Below are positions 25,365-34,845 of a stretch of DNA of 64,000 nt, piece after piece. Origin of the DNA: Cyanobacteria bacterium UBA791 (lineage in GTDB: Bacteria; Cyanobacteriota; Vampirovibrionia; Gastranaerophilales; Gastranaerophilaceae); the NCBI GenBank assembly GCA_002297005.1, contig DBIX01000024.1, positions 1 through 64,000 of the forward strand, written 5' to 3'. The notes under the pieces were generated by a model. The model searched no databases. It had not been told where the DNA came from and was given only the letters and a program-made list of their open reading frames with translations. Position 1 is the stretch's first letter; every line of letters starts with the position of its first letter. Both the position numbers and the translations under genes were made by a program.

Positions 25365-27659
25365 ATGTTAAATACTTTATTTAAAAAATCTACAAAGTCT
25401 ACAAAAAGACTTGATTTTGAAGTTAATAACTTTTACGAGAAATTGAAAGCTATTTATAATTATGACTCAATTTCAGAAGATAGAAAAAACTATTTGACAG
25501 AAGTAATGAATGAATATGGATATTTGAATTATCCTCACATTAAAGCTCTTGAAGAAATATCTCCTGCTGAAACTTTATTTTGTTTAGAACAAAAATGGAA
25601 AAATAATGGAGTCTTTTCTGCTGGAAGTTTTCAGTTTGAAAATGATGAAGTAAGTGTTCTTCAACGTAACAAAATTAACTCTTCAGAATGGATTTGTGCA
25701 GAGGGACATGAGATTAAATTAATTAATCTTCCAGCTCTTTCAAATGGTAACAATTCTAATGAATGTTCAAAATTTTTAGATTGGCTAAAACAATTGATTA
25801 TATTACCTACTGGTAATATGAAATTTGGTATCTTAGACACTACAATTTATTTAGTTCCATTCCATCCAAGAGATTTTGGTTGTTCTTATCTTCCAATTTC
25901 GATGGAAGCTTCTGATACTATGTATGACAAAGTTATTGGTGAGAAAACTGGATTTGATGTTACTCAACAAGTTTCAATGTTTATAAAAATGGCACAACTT
26001 GCAGGTCATCCTGTAATTTATGATGTTTTGCCACAAATTTCAAGATTTTCTAAGTTAATACTATTTAAACCTTATATGGCAAGATGGTTTGACATTAATG
26101 AATTGATTTCAAAAATTTCAAACAAGGTTGATGAAGTTGCAGATTCCCTTACTGATAAATATCTTTCAGAAGATTTGAACATTGTTAAAAAATTATATAA
26201 AGATATTTTGAAATCAGGAGTTTCAAATACTCTTTCTGAACACTATATGCCTATTTACGATGAAATTGATAGGCTTTTATTACCATATAAAAAAGAAATT
26301 TCTAACGAAATGGGTGAAAAATCTGTTCAAGAAAAATTGCACAAAAGAGTAGAAAAAATAGTTTCAAAAATAAATGGTAAATCTATTTCAAAACTATCTT
26401 CACCAGCAGATTTAACAAACGTAAAAGAATGTGTTGAAACATTAATAAGTGAAAATTTATGGACTCTTCCAGGTGGAGCTTGGTGTTCGGCTGGTCTTCC
26501 GGTTTTTGATAAAATGGCAGAATCAGCTGCGTATCCGATGTTTTTGCACTTTGACGTAAAAGACAGAGATGTTACAGAATTTGCAAATTTAGATTGCCAG
26601 ACACCGTTCTACTTTGCTTATTTAGACAAGCAAAAATACAACGAAAAAGTTATTGATGGCTATATTTTATATATGGAACATATTCAAGATTTATATGGGT
26701 TTGACGGTATAAGAGTTGACCATTTAGACCATATAATTGATGATATTTCTCAAAAAGAGGGTTTCCCTATTAGTTATAGATGTCCAGCGAAAGTTTTAGG
26801 AAAAATTAACGAACATTTTAAACGTAAAATACCATATTTTGCTACTTTGGCTGAATATATGTTGGGAAATAAATTCTACAAAGAATATCATAATGACATG
26901 AAATTTGATGTTTTATGGGGTGATGATATTTCATCTCAATCTTTAAAAACTCCAGCTGAAATTATTAAAGATAATCAGTATTTAGCAAATTTCAATATTC
27001 CTTTATACAACAAATCGAAATTATCAATTTTAAAAACATACAATAATCAAGACGGTGAATTTTCTATCATAGACAGATACCCAGGGCAACTTGGTGAAAG
27101 TGGTGCTATGTACAAATGGTTCAAATACAAATTTTTACCAGGGGGAAAATTTGCAACTCGTCCAATGATGTATGTAGATGGTGATGAAAGCTTTACTCAA
27201 ACAGGTATTCGTAGAACTATTGATGCTGAAGTTCCTATGATTAGAGAAAAGAACTATTATTTCTATGCAAAATTTGATGCGATAAGTAGATTTGTTAAAT
27301 CTCAAGATGTTTTGATAAATGGTGAAGCTCAGATTATTGCAGAAGATAATGAGGGTTTTGCAACTTGGATGGTTACAAAAGAACCATTAAAACAAGCGTT
27401 TTTAATCGTATCAAACTGTAATTCTCCATTTGAAAAAGTTACAAAATATTCTCCAGATGGTGTTCCTTATACTGATGTAAAAGTTGGTAAGGATATTTAT
27501 AATAAGACAGTTAATATCCCAGGGGATTATGCCGCTGTTGCTGAATATATCTTTGATGGTAGAGATTTTTCTATCGTTGATTTTGCTTCTCCTGAATACT
27601 CTCTAACTTTCCCAAGTTTATATTCTGGCGAATTTAAAATCTTTGTTATTAAAAAATAA
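25365..27659 (+). CDS. GH13-like (alpha-amylase superfamily) protein
   Basis: This cytoplasmic protein of 764 residues has a TIM-barrel of the alpha-amylase kind. GIRVDHLDH resembles region II, with nucleophile-like Asp452. ATLAEYM resembles region III, with acid/base-like Glu497. VIYDVLPQ resembles region I (Asp220), and NNQDGEF may be the region with the third acid. The N-terminal 400 residues are mostly helical and unfamiliar. The exact specificity is not clear; glucan transfer or hydrolysis is possible. The ATG at 25365 has GGGGAG 4 bases upstream and an adjacent ATG is 3 bases earlier. A small membrane protein gene follows after 10 bases. Confidence 0.7.
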   Translation: MLNTLFKKSTKSTKRLDFEVNNFYEKLKAIYNYDSISEDRKNYLTEVMNEYGYLNYPHIKALEEISPAETLFCLEQKWKNNGVFSAGSFQFENDEVSVLQRNKINSSEWICAEGHEIKLINLPALSNGNNSNECSKFLDWLKQLIILPTGNMKFGILDTTIYLVPFHPRDFGCSYLPISMEASDTMYDKVIGEKTGFDVTQQVSMFIKMAQLAGHPVIYDVLPQISRFSKLILFKPYMARWFDINELISKISNKVDEVADSLTDKYLSEDLNIVKKLYKDILKSGVSNTLSEHYMPIYDEIDRLLLPYKKEISNEMGEKSVQEKLHKRVEKIVSKINGKSISKLSSPADLTNVKECVETLISENLWTLPGGAWCSAGLPVFDKMAESAAYPMFLHFDVKDRDVTEFANLDCQTPFYFAYLDKQKYNEKVIDGYILYMEHIQDLYGFDGIRVDHLDHIIDDISQKEGFPISYRCPAKVLGKINEHFKRKIPYFATLAEYMLGNKFYKEYHNDMKFDVLWGDDISSQSLKTPAEIIKDNQYLANFNIPLYNKSKLSILKTYNNQDGEFSIIDRYPGQLGESGAMYKWFKYKFLPGGKFATRPMMYVDGDESFTQTGIRRTIDAEVPMIREKNYYFYAKFDAISRFVKSQDVLINGEAQIIAEDNEGFATWMVTKEPLKQAFLIVSNCNSPFEKVTKYSPDGVPYTDVKVGKDIYNKTVNIPGDYAAVAEYIFDGRDFSIVDFASPEYSLTFPSLYSGEFKIFVIKK

Positions 27660-27669
27660 GGTGTAAAAA

Positions 27670-27849
27670 ATGTTGGCAATAACTCTAAATATTCTAACTT
27701 TTATTTTTTGGGGAATAGCTATTGTTATTCAATTTATGGTGCATAACAGAACTAACCCTGAAGTTCCACCATTAGTTAGAAATTTGTTGGTTTTATTTGT
27801 TGCTCTTGGCTGTGTAACTTTTTCAATAAAATTATCTCTAGGCGAGTAA
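27670..27849 (+). CDS. Small membrane protein, two predicted helices
   Basis: This 59-residue protein begins MLAITLNILTFIFWGIAIVI. It has one hydrophobic helix at about residues 3-23, a short polar loop (HNRTNPEVPP) and a second helix at about 36-56. It is not recognised. AAGGTG lies 7 bases before the ATG and the gene starts 10 bases after the GH13-like stop, so it is probably in the same transcript. It is convergent with the following TPR gene with no spare base, which supports it as a genuine gene rather than spacer. Confidence 0.65.
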   Translation: MLAITLNILTFIFWGIAIVIQFMVHNRTNPEVPPLVRNLLVLFVALGCVTFSIKLSLGE

Positions 27850-28632
27850 TTATTCAACAGGGACAACTGATAACTTATTGAACTTTTTGTGAGATTTTTT
27901 GATTTTACAAATTCTATCTCGAATGTGTTCAACGTGTTCTGTTTTAGGTTTTATTGTTAAAAATTTTCTGTAGTATCTGATTGCATCTGTAAATCTCTTT
28001 AGTTTATCAAAGCAGATACCGATACCTAATAATGCTTTTTCATAGTTTGGATTTAGTTTTAAAAGTTTACTAAATACCATGCAAGCTTCTTTGTATTTTT
28101 CAAGACTCATTAGCAAAGCAGCTTTGTGTTGGTGTGCTTGGAAAAATTTAGGTGCTTCTTCATTGATTTTGTCATAAATCATCAACGCCATATCTTCTTC
28201 TTCGCATAATTCATGTGCAATAGCTAATTGTACTTGAGCATTTAAATTATTTTTATCAAGCTGAATGGCTTTTCTTAAATTTTGCATAGCCTCACAAGCT
28301 CTACCATTCAATAGTAGGCAAATACCAAGCTCGTAATAAATGTCTTTGTTTTCACTATCAATGATTAATGCTTTTTTTAGTGTGCTAATTGCTTTTGGAA
28401 AATCTTTTAAATGCTTGTAAGAAAGAGCAAGTCCATAATAAGCTTCAAGATTTTGTCTGTTTAAAAGAATAGAACGCAAATATTTTGATACACTTTCCTT
28501 AAACATCATTGAAGAACGTAATGCATCCGCTTGTACGCAAAGCACATAAGATTCGTCTTGATGTAATAAATCAGGGCTTGTTACAAACTTTTCAGTTTTA
28601 ATATTCTGTTTTTCTTCTGCTTCTAAAGTCAT
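27850..28632 (-). CDS. TPR-repeat protein
   Basis: This 260-residue protein has about six tetratricopeptide repeats (AYYGLALSYKHLKDFPKAIS, then similar blocks to residue 235) and a basic C-terminus (KKSHKKFNKL). It has no signal peptide, so it is cytoplasmic. The ATG at 28632 is preferred because GGAG lies 5 bases before it; the GTG two codons earlier overlaps that site. The function is unknown. Confidence 0.8.
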   Translation of the reverse strand: MTLEAEEKQNIKTEKFVTSPDLLHQDESYVLCVQADALRSSMMFKESVSKYLRSILLNRQNLEAYYGLALSYKHLKDFPKAISTLKKALIIDSENKDIYYELGICLLLNGRACEAMQNLRKAIQLDKNNLNAQVQLAIAHELCEEEDMALMIYDKINEEAPKFFQAHQHKAALLMSLEKYKEACMVFSKLLKLNPNYEKALLGIGICFDKLKRFTDAIRYYRKFLTIKPKTEHVEHIRDRICKIKKSHKKFNKLSVVPVE

Positions 28633-28707
28633 TTCCACTCCTGCATATCTATTCTATTGATTTTTTTTTAGCATGGTATCAACCGTACGAATGAAATTTA
28701 TAGACCA

Positions 28708-28737
28708 TTGGATTTATTTTTGCTACTGTGTTATAAA
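28708..28737 (+). promoter_or_regulatory. Promoter with extended -10, near-leaderless
   Basis: TTGGAT, 18 bases, then TATAAA preceded by TGT, ends 6 bases before the ATG at 28744. There is no ribosome binding site in that gap, so a leaderless mRNA is likely. Confidence 0.5.
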
Positions 28738-28743
28738 ATTCTT

Positions 28744-29559
28744 ATGAGATTTATTTTATTAATAGCAATTCTTTTTTATACTATGCCGGTCTTTGCAGCA
28801 GATACTGTGGAGCTTACTGGTGTCTCTAAAAATAAAGTTAAAATTTCAGAACCAAAGAAAAATATTAAGGGTTCTTTGTTGATTAAAGATGAAGAACTTA
28901 TGAAAAACTTGATAGAAACTCAAAATAAGCAGGATTTAAAAGATATTGAAGCACTTTGGAAAGGAACTGTTGAGAATAACAAAGTTATTGAGTTTGCATT
29001 AAAAAAATTGGCTACTCCCGAAAGCCAAAGAAGAATACATTCTTCTTTAATGGCAAAAACTCTTTCTGCTATTGTTAGCGGAACTTCTTTTGTTCCATCT
29101 TTTATGGGTGCTGACCCTTATATCCAAACTTCTGCTTTTGCAGCTGGTAGACTTGCTCAAACTCTTTTGAACAAAAAAAATATTCCTCAAGAAGTTCCAC
29201 TAACTGATACTGAACTTATTGAATTGGCAAGTTTGGTTGAAGATTTGCAGGATAAAATTATTAATGCGTATTATAATTATAAAAATTCTCTTTCTGTTTT
29301 GAAAGATACTCGTCAAAGAATGCTTTTATATAGTAAAAATTATTCTAAAGCTCTCGATAAAGGCGACATCTTAGATATTTCTATTTCAACTAATTTGTAT
29401 GAATCTATGAAAATTCAAGAATATCAAGCTGAAATGAATGCTGAAAAATATCACTTGGAACTTCAACGTTTAGCTGGTAAAAAAGTTGTTGATAATTTGA
29501 GTTTGTATAAATTTAATTACGATGCGGCATTGTTTAAAGGAAAGCAGGTGAAGAAATGA
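28744..29559 (+). CDS. Exported protein with TolC-like helical region (paralogue of next gene)
   Basis: This 271-residue protein has a signal peptide (MRFILLIAILFYTMPVFA, then ADT). A conserved block at about residues 80-140 (IEALWKG, FALKKLATPESQ) recurs in the next gene. The C-terminal half (DKIINAYYNYKNSLSVLKDTR onward, ending in LELQRLAGKK) has the rhythm of one helical hairpin of an outer-membrane efflux protein, as in TolC. It is much shorter than a complete TolC, so it may be half of such a protein or a periplasmic part. The ATG follows a -10 box by 6 bases. The family is not identified with certainty. Confidence 0.6.
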   Translation: MRFILLIAILFYTMPVFAADTVELTGVSKNKVKISEPKKNIKGSLLIKDEELMKNLIETQNKQDLKDIEALWKGTVENNKVIEFALKKLATPESQRRIHSSLMAKTLSAIVSGTSFVPSFMGADPYIQTSAFAAGRLAQTLLNKKNIPQEVPLTDTELIELASLVEDLQDKIINAYYNYKNSLSVLKDTRQRMLLYSKNYSKALDKGDILDISISTNLYESMKIQEYQAEMNAEKYHLELQRLAGKKVVDNLSLYKFNYDAALFKGKQVKK

Positions 29560-30425
29560 AGAAATTAATATTGTTGCTTGCTATTCTTATGTTACCAAAA
29601 GCTTTTGCAGTTGAGCTGGAAGATGTTACAACTCTTCGTGACTCAGCATATCGTGTTGGTACAAGTGATGAAGTTGAAATTAAATATCAGGTAAAAGATA
29701 GAGTTAATGCAAATGCTGTTAAACAAGAAGAAGAAATTTTAGATTCTCGAGCTTTAACTTATGCAGATTTGAGTATCAAAAAAATCTCAAAAGAAATCTC
29801 TGATAATCTAAATCTAAAGTCTGATGATATGATGAAAGATTTGTCTTTATTGTGGCGTGGGGCTGCTGTTAAAAGTGATACTATAAAATTTGCATTATAT
29901 AAACTTTCAAATCCTGATGCAGATAAACCTGATGAACATTCAGTTAAAAAAGTTTTAACTACTATTGCAAGTATGTCAACACTTGTTGGTGCTGGTGTCG
30001 GCAATCCATTGCTTGCTTCGGGTTCGTTTTTAGGTAGTAATTTGCTAGGTATTGCAGCACAAGACGACAAAGCTATGAATTACAAATTCTCTCGTGTTAA
30101 TGATGCGGATATGATTATTCTTGTTCGCAAAATTGATGCTTTGCAACAAGATATTGTAAATGCTTACTATGATTACATGACAACTAGAAAAATCTTTGAT
30201 ATGGCGACTCATCAAGCAAAAGTTGCATATAATAATTATCAATATGCAGAAAATGGTGCAAAAAGAGAAATCTTACTTATTGCGGATGCTTATTATCGAA
30301 CATCTTTAGATTATCAAATGCATGCACGAAACAATTTTTACTCTAAAAGAGCATCTTTAGAGCAATTAGTTGGCAAAGAAACTTTTGATCAATTTGAAGA
30401 CATCATTAATAAAAGAGATTACTAA
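29556..30425 (+). CDS. Exported protein, paralogue of preceding gene
   Basis: This 289-residue protein starts MKKLILLLAILMLPKAFA, a signal peptide. Shared blocks with the preceding product include LSLLWRGAAVKSDTIKFAL, an EHSVKKVLTTIASMSTLVG segment and IDALQQDIVNAYYDYM, followed by helices ending in RASLEQLVGKE. The two genes overlap as ATGA and are certainly cotranscribed. A tandem pair of secreted paralogues suggests a hetero-oligomer in the envelope. Convergent with a TPR gene, overlapping stops by 4 bases. Confidence 0.65.
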   Translation: MKKLILLLAILMLPKAFAVELEDVTTLRDSAYRVGTSDEVEIKYQVKDRVNANAVKQEEEILDSRALTYADLSIKKISKEISDNLNLKSDDMMKDLSLLWRGAAVKSDTIKFALYKLSNPDADKPDEHSVKKVLTTIASMSTLVGAGVGNPLLASGSFLGSNLLGIAAQDDKAMNYKFSRVNDADMIILVRKIDALQQDIVNAYYDYMTTRKIFDMATHQAKVAYNNYQYAENGAKREILLIADAYYRTSLDYQMHARNNFYSKRASLEQLVGKETFDQFEDIINKRDY

Positions 30426-32188
30426 GATAATCTTCTAATCATTTCTTGAGCTTCTTCATTATCTGCAAAAATTTCTACAGATTTTTCTGCGTATTCTAAA
30501 GCTTTGTCATTATCTTTTAATTGTTCATAGCATTTTGCCGTATTCATAAGCATTAAACTATTGTTTGGATTTTGTTTTAAGATAGCCTCAAAGATGTTTG
30601 CAGCTTGTTGGAACTCGCCATTACTATAATAAGTAAGAGCTAAAACGTTTTCTGTTTCAACGTTTTTGTTGATTTCATAAGCTGCAATTAAATATCTTTT
30701 TGCACAATCATAATCTTTAATCATATAGTTTGCTTTACCGCAAAGATATAATGCGTAGTCGTCATTTGGAGCTAATTTGATAGCTTTTTCTAGTAATGAA
30801 ACTGCTGCCTCATTATCATTTAAAGCCATTTTATTTTTAGCTGCAAAAGTTAAAATTTGAGGATTTTTTTCGTCGTGAAGTACGACATCCTTATAATATT
30901 TTTCAGCTTTTAAGTAATTTCCTACAGCGTGTAAGAAATTTGCGTATTCAAATTGAATATTGTTATCATCCGGTTCAAGTTCGATAGCTTTGTTAAACTC
31001 GTCTTCAGCATATTCAAATAATCTTTTGTTTAAATAAATAACGCCAAGATCCTTGTGAGTTTGTGCTGAATTTGGTTCAAGCTCAATAACTTTTTTGAAA
31101 ATTCTTTCAGCTGTATCAATGTCATTTGTTTGCATACAAAGCATTGCGTATTGATGATATAGAGAGGCTGTTATAGAACCTTGCATGATAAGTTGTTCGT
31201 ATACACCTTTAGCTTCTTCATAACGATGTTGTTGAATATACATTGAAGATAATTTTTGTGCCATAAGAACAGATTTTGGATTTTTTCTAACAAGTTTTTC
31301 CATAAGTTCAATGGCTTCGTCTTGATGATTAAGTTGTTCATGACAACATGCCAAGTTGTATATAAAATTGTGTTTATCTGGAAATTTTTCAGATAAATAT
31401 TTGTAATGTTCAATAGCTTTTTCGTATTGTGCTGATTTGTATTCAGACAAAGCTAAGGCTACCATATATTGTTCACATTTTTCAATTTCGTAGGCTTTTT
31501 CAAAATATTCACAAGCCTCTGCATTTTTGTTTTGTAATTGCAAAATTGAACCAATGTTGAAATATGTTAATGGATTTTTTAAACTTAATTCTGTAGCTTT
31601 TAGATAATTTTCTAACGCAGCTTGATGATTACCTGCTGAAAGATATGCTGTACCTAAATTGTTATAAGTTTGTGCATTTTCAGGATTTAATTCTACTGCT
31701 TTTGATAAATAAGCAATACAGTTTTCAATATCTCTTAGTGCAAGATAAGTCGTACCAACTAAATAATATGTCTTAGCAGTTTCTTCACTTTCCTTTTCTA
31801 ACAAGCTCAAGGCAAGTGGTAAAGCTTTGTCAGGAGAACCTGAGCGTAAATAAATAATTGCTAAATTACTATATGCATCAAGATAATCTTCTCTTAGTGC
31901 AATAACTTGTTTGTAAGCTGTTTCTGCGTGAAGAAAGTCGTCCATATTGTCATAACAACTTCCAAGATAGAACCAACTTGTAGCATCGTCATTTTTGTAT
32001 TTTACAACTGTTTCGAAAATAGCTCTGCCCTCATCGTAAAGTTTAAGGTTTACGTTGCAAAGCCCAAGCATTTTCATAGCTTCGATGTTGTGTTCGTCTT
32101 CTTTTAATAAATCTTCTAATTGAATTTTTGCTGATTCAAACTCTTTGTTTGAAATTTGTTCGTTAATTTTATCTAAAATGTTATCCAT
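30422..32188 (-). CDS. Large TPR-repeat protein
   Basis: This 588-residue protein consists almost entirely of tetratricopeptide repeats (about 16; typical blocks are TYNNLGTAYLSAGNHQAALE and AQTHKDLGVIYLNKRLFEYA). It has no signal peptide or catalytic domain. The start lies 7 bases after a TATAAT on the minus strand with no ribosome binding site, another leaderless candidate. It may scaffold a cytoplasmic complex; there is no hint about partners. Confidence 0.85.
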   Translation of the reverse strand: MDNILDKINEQISNKEFESAKIQLEDLLKEDEHNIEAMKMLGLCNVNLKLYDEGRAIFETVVKYKNDDATSWFYLGSCYDNMDDFLHAETAYKQVIALREDYLDAYSNLAIIYLRSGSPDKALPLALSLLEKESEETAKTYYLVGTTYLALRDIENCIAYLSKAVELNPENAQTYNNLGTAYLSAGNHQAALENYLKATELSLKNPLTYFNIGSILQLQNKNAEACEYFEKAYEIEKCEQYMVALALSEYKSAQYEKAIEHYKYLSEKFPDKHNFIYNLACCHEQLNHQDEAIELMEKLVRKNPKSVLMAQKLSSMYIQQHRYEEAKGVYEQLIMQGSITASLYHQYAMLCMQTNDIDTAERIFKKVIELEPNSAQTHKDLGVIYLNKRLFEYAEDEFNKAIELEPDDNNIQFEYANFLHAVGNYLKAEKYYKDVVLHDEKNPQILTFAAKNKMALNDNEAAVSLLEKAIKLAPNDDYALYLCGKANYMIKDYDCAKRYLIAAYEINKNVETENVLALTYYSNGEFQQAANIFEAILKQNPNNSLMLMNTAKCYEQLKDNDKALEYAEKSVEIFADNEEAQEMIRRLS

Positions 32189-32195
32189 ACTTTAC

Positions 32196-32201
32196 ATTAT
32201 A
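32196..32201 (-). promoter_or_regulatory. -10 box close to the TPR gene start
   Basis: TATAAT on the minus strand ends 7 bases before the ATG at 32188. No clear -35 is seen. It fits the leaderless pattern of this genome. Confidence 0.45.
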
Positions 32202-32273
32202 TATGAAAAATTTTTAATTAAAACATGTTTATGTTACAATGGTCATGCTAAATAGGGGATAAGGAGGATTATT

Positions 32274-34823
32274 TTGTCTCAGCAAAATATATTTCATGAC
32301 GGTAATATTATACCTGTTAATATAAGAGAAGAAATGAAACGTTCATACATTGATTATGCGATGAGTGTAATTGTAGGACGTGCATTACCAGATGTTCGTG
32401 ACGGTTTAAAACCAGTTCACCGTAGAATTTTATTTGCTATGAATGAATTGGGCATGACACCTGATAAACCATTTAAGAAATGTGCCAGAATCGTTGGTGA
32501 AGTACTTGGTAAATATCACCCACACGGTGACTCTTCAGTATACGAAGCTTTAGTTCGTATGGCTCAAGACTTTGCTACAAGATACTTAATGATTGATGGT
32601 CACGGTAACTTTGGTTCTGTCGATGGTGATAGTGCAGCTGCAATGCGTTATACTGAGGCAAGAATGCACAAAATCACTCAATCAATGTTGGCTGATATTG
32701 ATTGTGAAACAATTGATTTTGTTCCAAACTTTGATGGTTCGTTAGAAGAACCTGATGTTTTACCAGTAAGATTACCAATGATTTTATTAAACGGTTCTTC
32801 TGGTATTGCGGTTGGTATGGCTACAAACATTCCACCTCACAATGTTTCAGAGGTTATTGATGGTACAGTTGCATTGATTGATAATCCTGACATTACAATC
32901 GAAGGCTTAATGGAATATATTAAAGGTCCAGATTTCCCAACTGCAGCAACAATTGTAGGTTTAAATGATATTAAACAAGCTTACGAAACAGGTCGTGGCT
33001 CTATTAAAATGTCAGCAGTAGCTACAATTGAAGAATTACCAGGTGGCGGTGGTCGTCAAGGTAGAACAGCTATTGTTGTTACAGAAATTCCTTACCAAGT
33101 TAATAAAGCAATGTTAATTGAAAAAATTGCAGAACTTGTTAAAGATCAAAAAATTACTGGTATCTCTGACTTAAGAGATGAATCAGATAGAGAAGGTATG
33201 CGTATCGTTATTGAATTGAAACGTGATGCAAAACCTGATGTTGTTAAAAACAACTTGTTCAAACATACTCAATTAGCTACAACATTTGGTTACAATATGT
33301 TGGCTCTTTGCGGTAAACAACCTAGATTGATGAACTTAAAACAAGTTTTAGAAGAGTTTGTTGCTCACCGTGTTGAAATCGTTACACGTCGTACAACTTA
33401 CTACTTGAAGAAAGCTAAATTAAGAGCACATATCTTGGCTGGTTTATTAATTGCTTTAGGTTCATTGGATGAAGTTATTGAATTAATCAAAAAATCAAAA
33501 ACGACTGATGATGCTCGTGAGGGCTTGATGTCAAGATTTGGTCTTGATGTAGAACAAGCTAACGCAATTCTTGAAATGCAATTGAGAAGATTGACTGGCT
33601 TAGAACAAGACAAAATTAAAAACGAATACGACGAGTTATTAAAGAAAATTGAAGAATACGAAGAAATTCTTTCGGATAGAAATAAAGTTTTAGCTATTAT
33701 CAAAACTGAATTGTTAGAAGATAAAGCTAAATACGGTGATGAAAGAAAAACTCAAATCGTTCCTGAACAAGGTGAAATGAGTATTGAAGACTTAACACCA
33801 AATATTCCAATGGCAGTATTCATTACTAACCAAGGCTATTTGAAACGTATTTCTTTAGATACATTTGATAGACAAAACCGTGCTACAAGAGGTAAGAGTG
33901 GTATCAAAACTAAAGAGGATGATGATATTCAACACTTCTTTACTGCAATGATGCACGATAAAGTTCTATTCTTTAGTTCAAAGGGTACAGTTTATAGCTT
34001 GAGCGTATATGACTTCCCAGAAGGTCAAAGACAAGCTAAAGGTTTACCAATTGTAAACGTATTACCAATTGAACAAGGTGAAAAAATTACTGCAGTTGTT
34101 CCAGTAAGCGAATTCTCAGCTGATATGAACTTGATTATGTTAACTAAATCAGGTTATATCAAACGTATCGAATTAAATAATTTTGCAAACATCAGAAGAA
34201 ATGGTATTATCGCTATTTCATTAGAAGAAAATGATGAATTGAACTGGGTTAAACTTGCAAAATCAAATGACGAAATCATTATTGGTACAAGTTGTGGTAT
34301 GGCTATTAGATTTAGCGTATCAGACTTAAGACCTTTAGGTAGAAGTGCTAGAGGTGTTACATCAATGAAACTTCGTTCAGGTGATACAATTATCGGTTGT
34401 GATATTGTTCCTCAAAACTATGATGCCGACTTGCTTGTAGTTACATCAGATGGTTTTGGTAAACGTTCTAAATTATCAGAATTCAGAACTCAAAACAGAG
34501 GTGGTATCGGCTTAATCGCAACTAAATTCAAATCTTCAGCATCAAGATTAGTTGCATTAACAATCGTTGATGAAAATGATGAAGTAATGCTAGTTACAGC
34601 AAATGGTATCTGTACAAGATTAAAAGCCGGCGATATTTCTCGTCAGGGTAGACCTGCAACTGGTGTAAGAGCTCAAAACTTAATTGATAACGATGTTGTA
34701 GTTTCTGTTAACAAAATCGTAAATCCAAACACAGACGATTCTGTTTCTGATACAAAGGCTCAAACTCCAGCTCAACCAGCTGACGATGCTGTTCAAACTA
34801 AATTGATTGACACAGATATGTAA
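32274..34823 (+). CDS. gyrA: DNA gyrase subunit A
   Basis: This 849-residue subunit breaks and rejoins DNA in gyrase. It has the DYAMSVIVGRALPDVRDGLKPVHRR start and the active-site Tyr in AAAMRYTEARM. The C-terminal pinwheel follows from about residue 510. The GyrA box reads QNRATRGKSG rather than QRRGGKG, a form I associate with cyanobacterial GyrA, so identity as GyrA rather than ParC is likely but rests partly on that. The start codon is TTG, supported by AAGGAGG 6 bases upstream. The last 40 residues are an Asp/Thr/Gln-rich tail. It appears to be a single-gene unit. Confidence 0.95.
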   Translation: MSQQNIFHDGNIIPVNIREEMKRSYIDYAMSVIVGRALPDVRDGLKPVHRRILFAMNELGMTPDKPFKKCARIVGEVLGKYHPHGDSSVYEALVRMAQDFATRYLMIDGHGNFGSVDGDSAAAMRYTEARMHKITQSMLADIDCETIDFVPNFDGSLEEPDVLPVRLPMILLNGSSGIAVGMATNIPPHNVSEVIDGTVALIDNPDITIEGLMEYIKGPDFPTAATIVGLNDIKQAYETGRGSIKMSAVATIEELPGGGGRQGRTAIVVTEIPYQVNKAMLIEKIAELVKDQKITGISDLRDESDREGMRIVIELKRDAKPDVVKNNLFKHTQLATTFGYNMLALCGKQPRLMNLKQVLEEFVAHRVEIVTRRTTYYLKKAKLRAHILAGLLIALGSLDEVIELIKKSKTTDDAREGLMSRFGLDVEQANAILEMQLRRLTGLEQDKIKNEYDELLKKIEEYEEILSDRNKVLAIIKTELLEDKAKYGDERKTQIVPEQGEMSIEDLTPNIPMAVFITNQGYLKRISLDTFDRQNRATRGKSGIKTKEDDDIQHFFTAMMHDKVLFFSSKGTVYSLSVYDFPEGQRQAKGLPIVNVLPIEQGEKITAVVPVSEFSADMNLIMLTKSGYIKRIELNNFANIRRNGIIAISLEENDELNWVKLAKSNDEIIIGTSCGMAIRFSVSDLRPLGRSARGVTSMKLRSGDTIIGCDIVPQNYDADLLVVTSDGFGKRSKLSEFRTQNRGGIGLIATKFKSSASRLVALTIVDENDEVMLVTANGICTRLKAGDISRQGRPATGVRAQNLIDNDVVVSVNKIVNPNTDDSVSDTKAQTPAQPADDAVQTKLIDTDM

Positions 34824-34845
34824 TTGTTACTTGGTAGAATAAATT

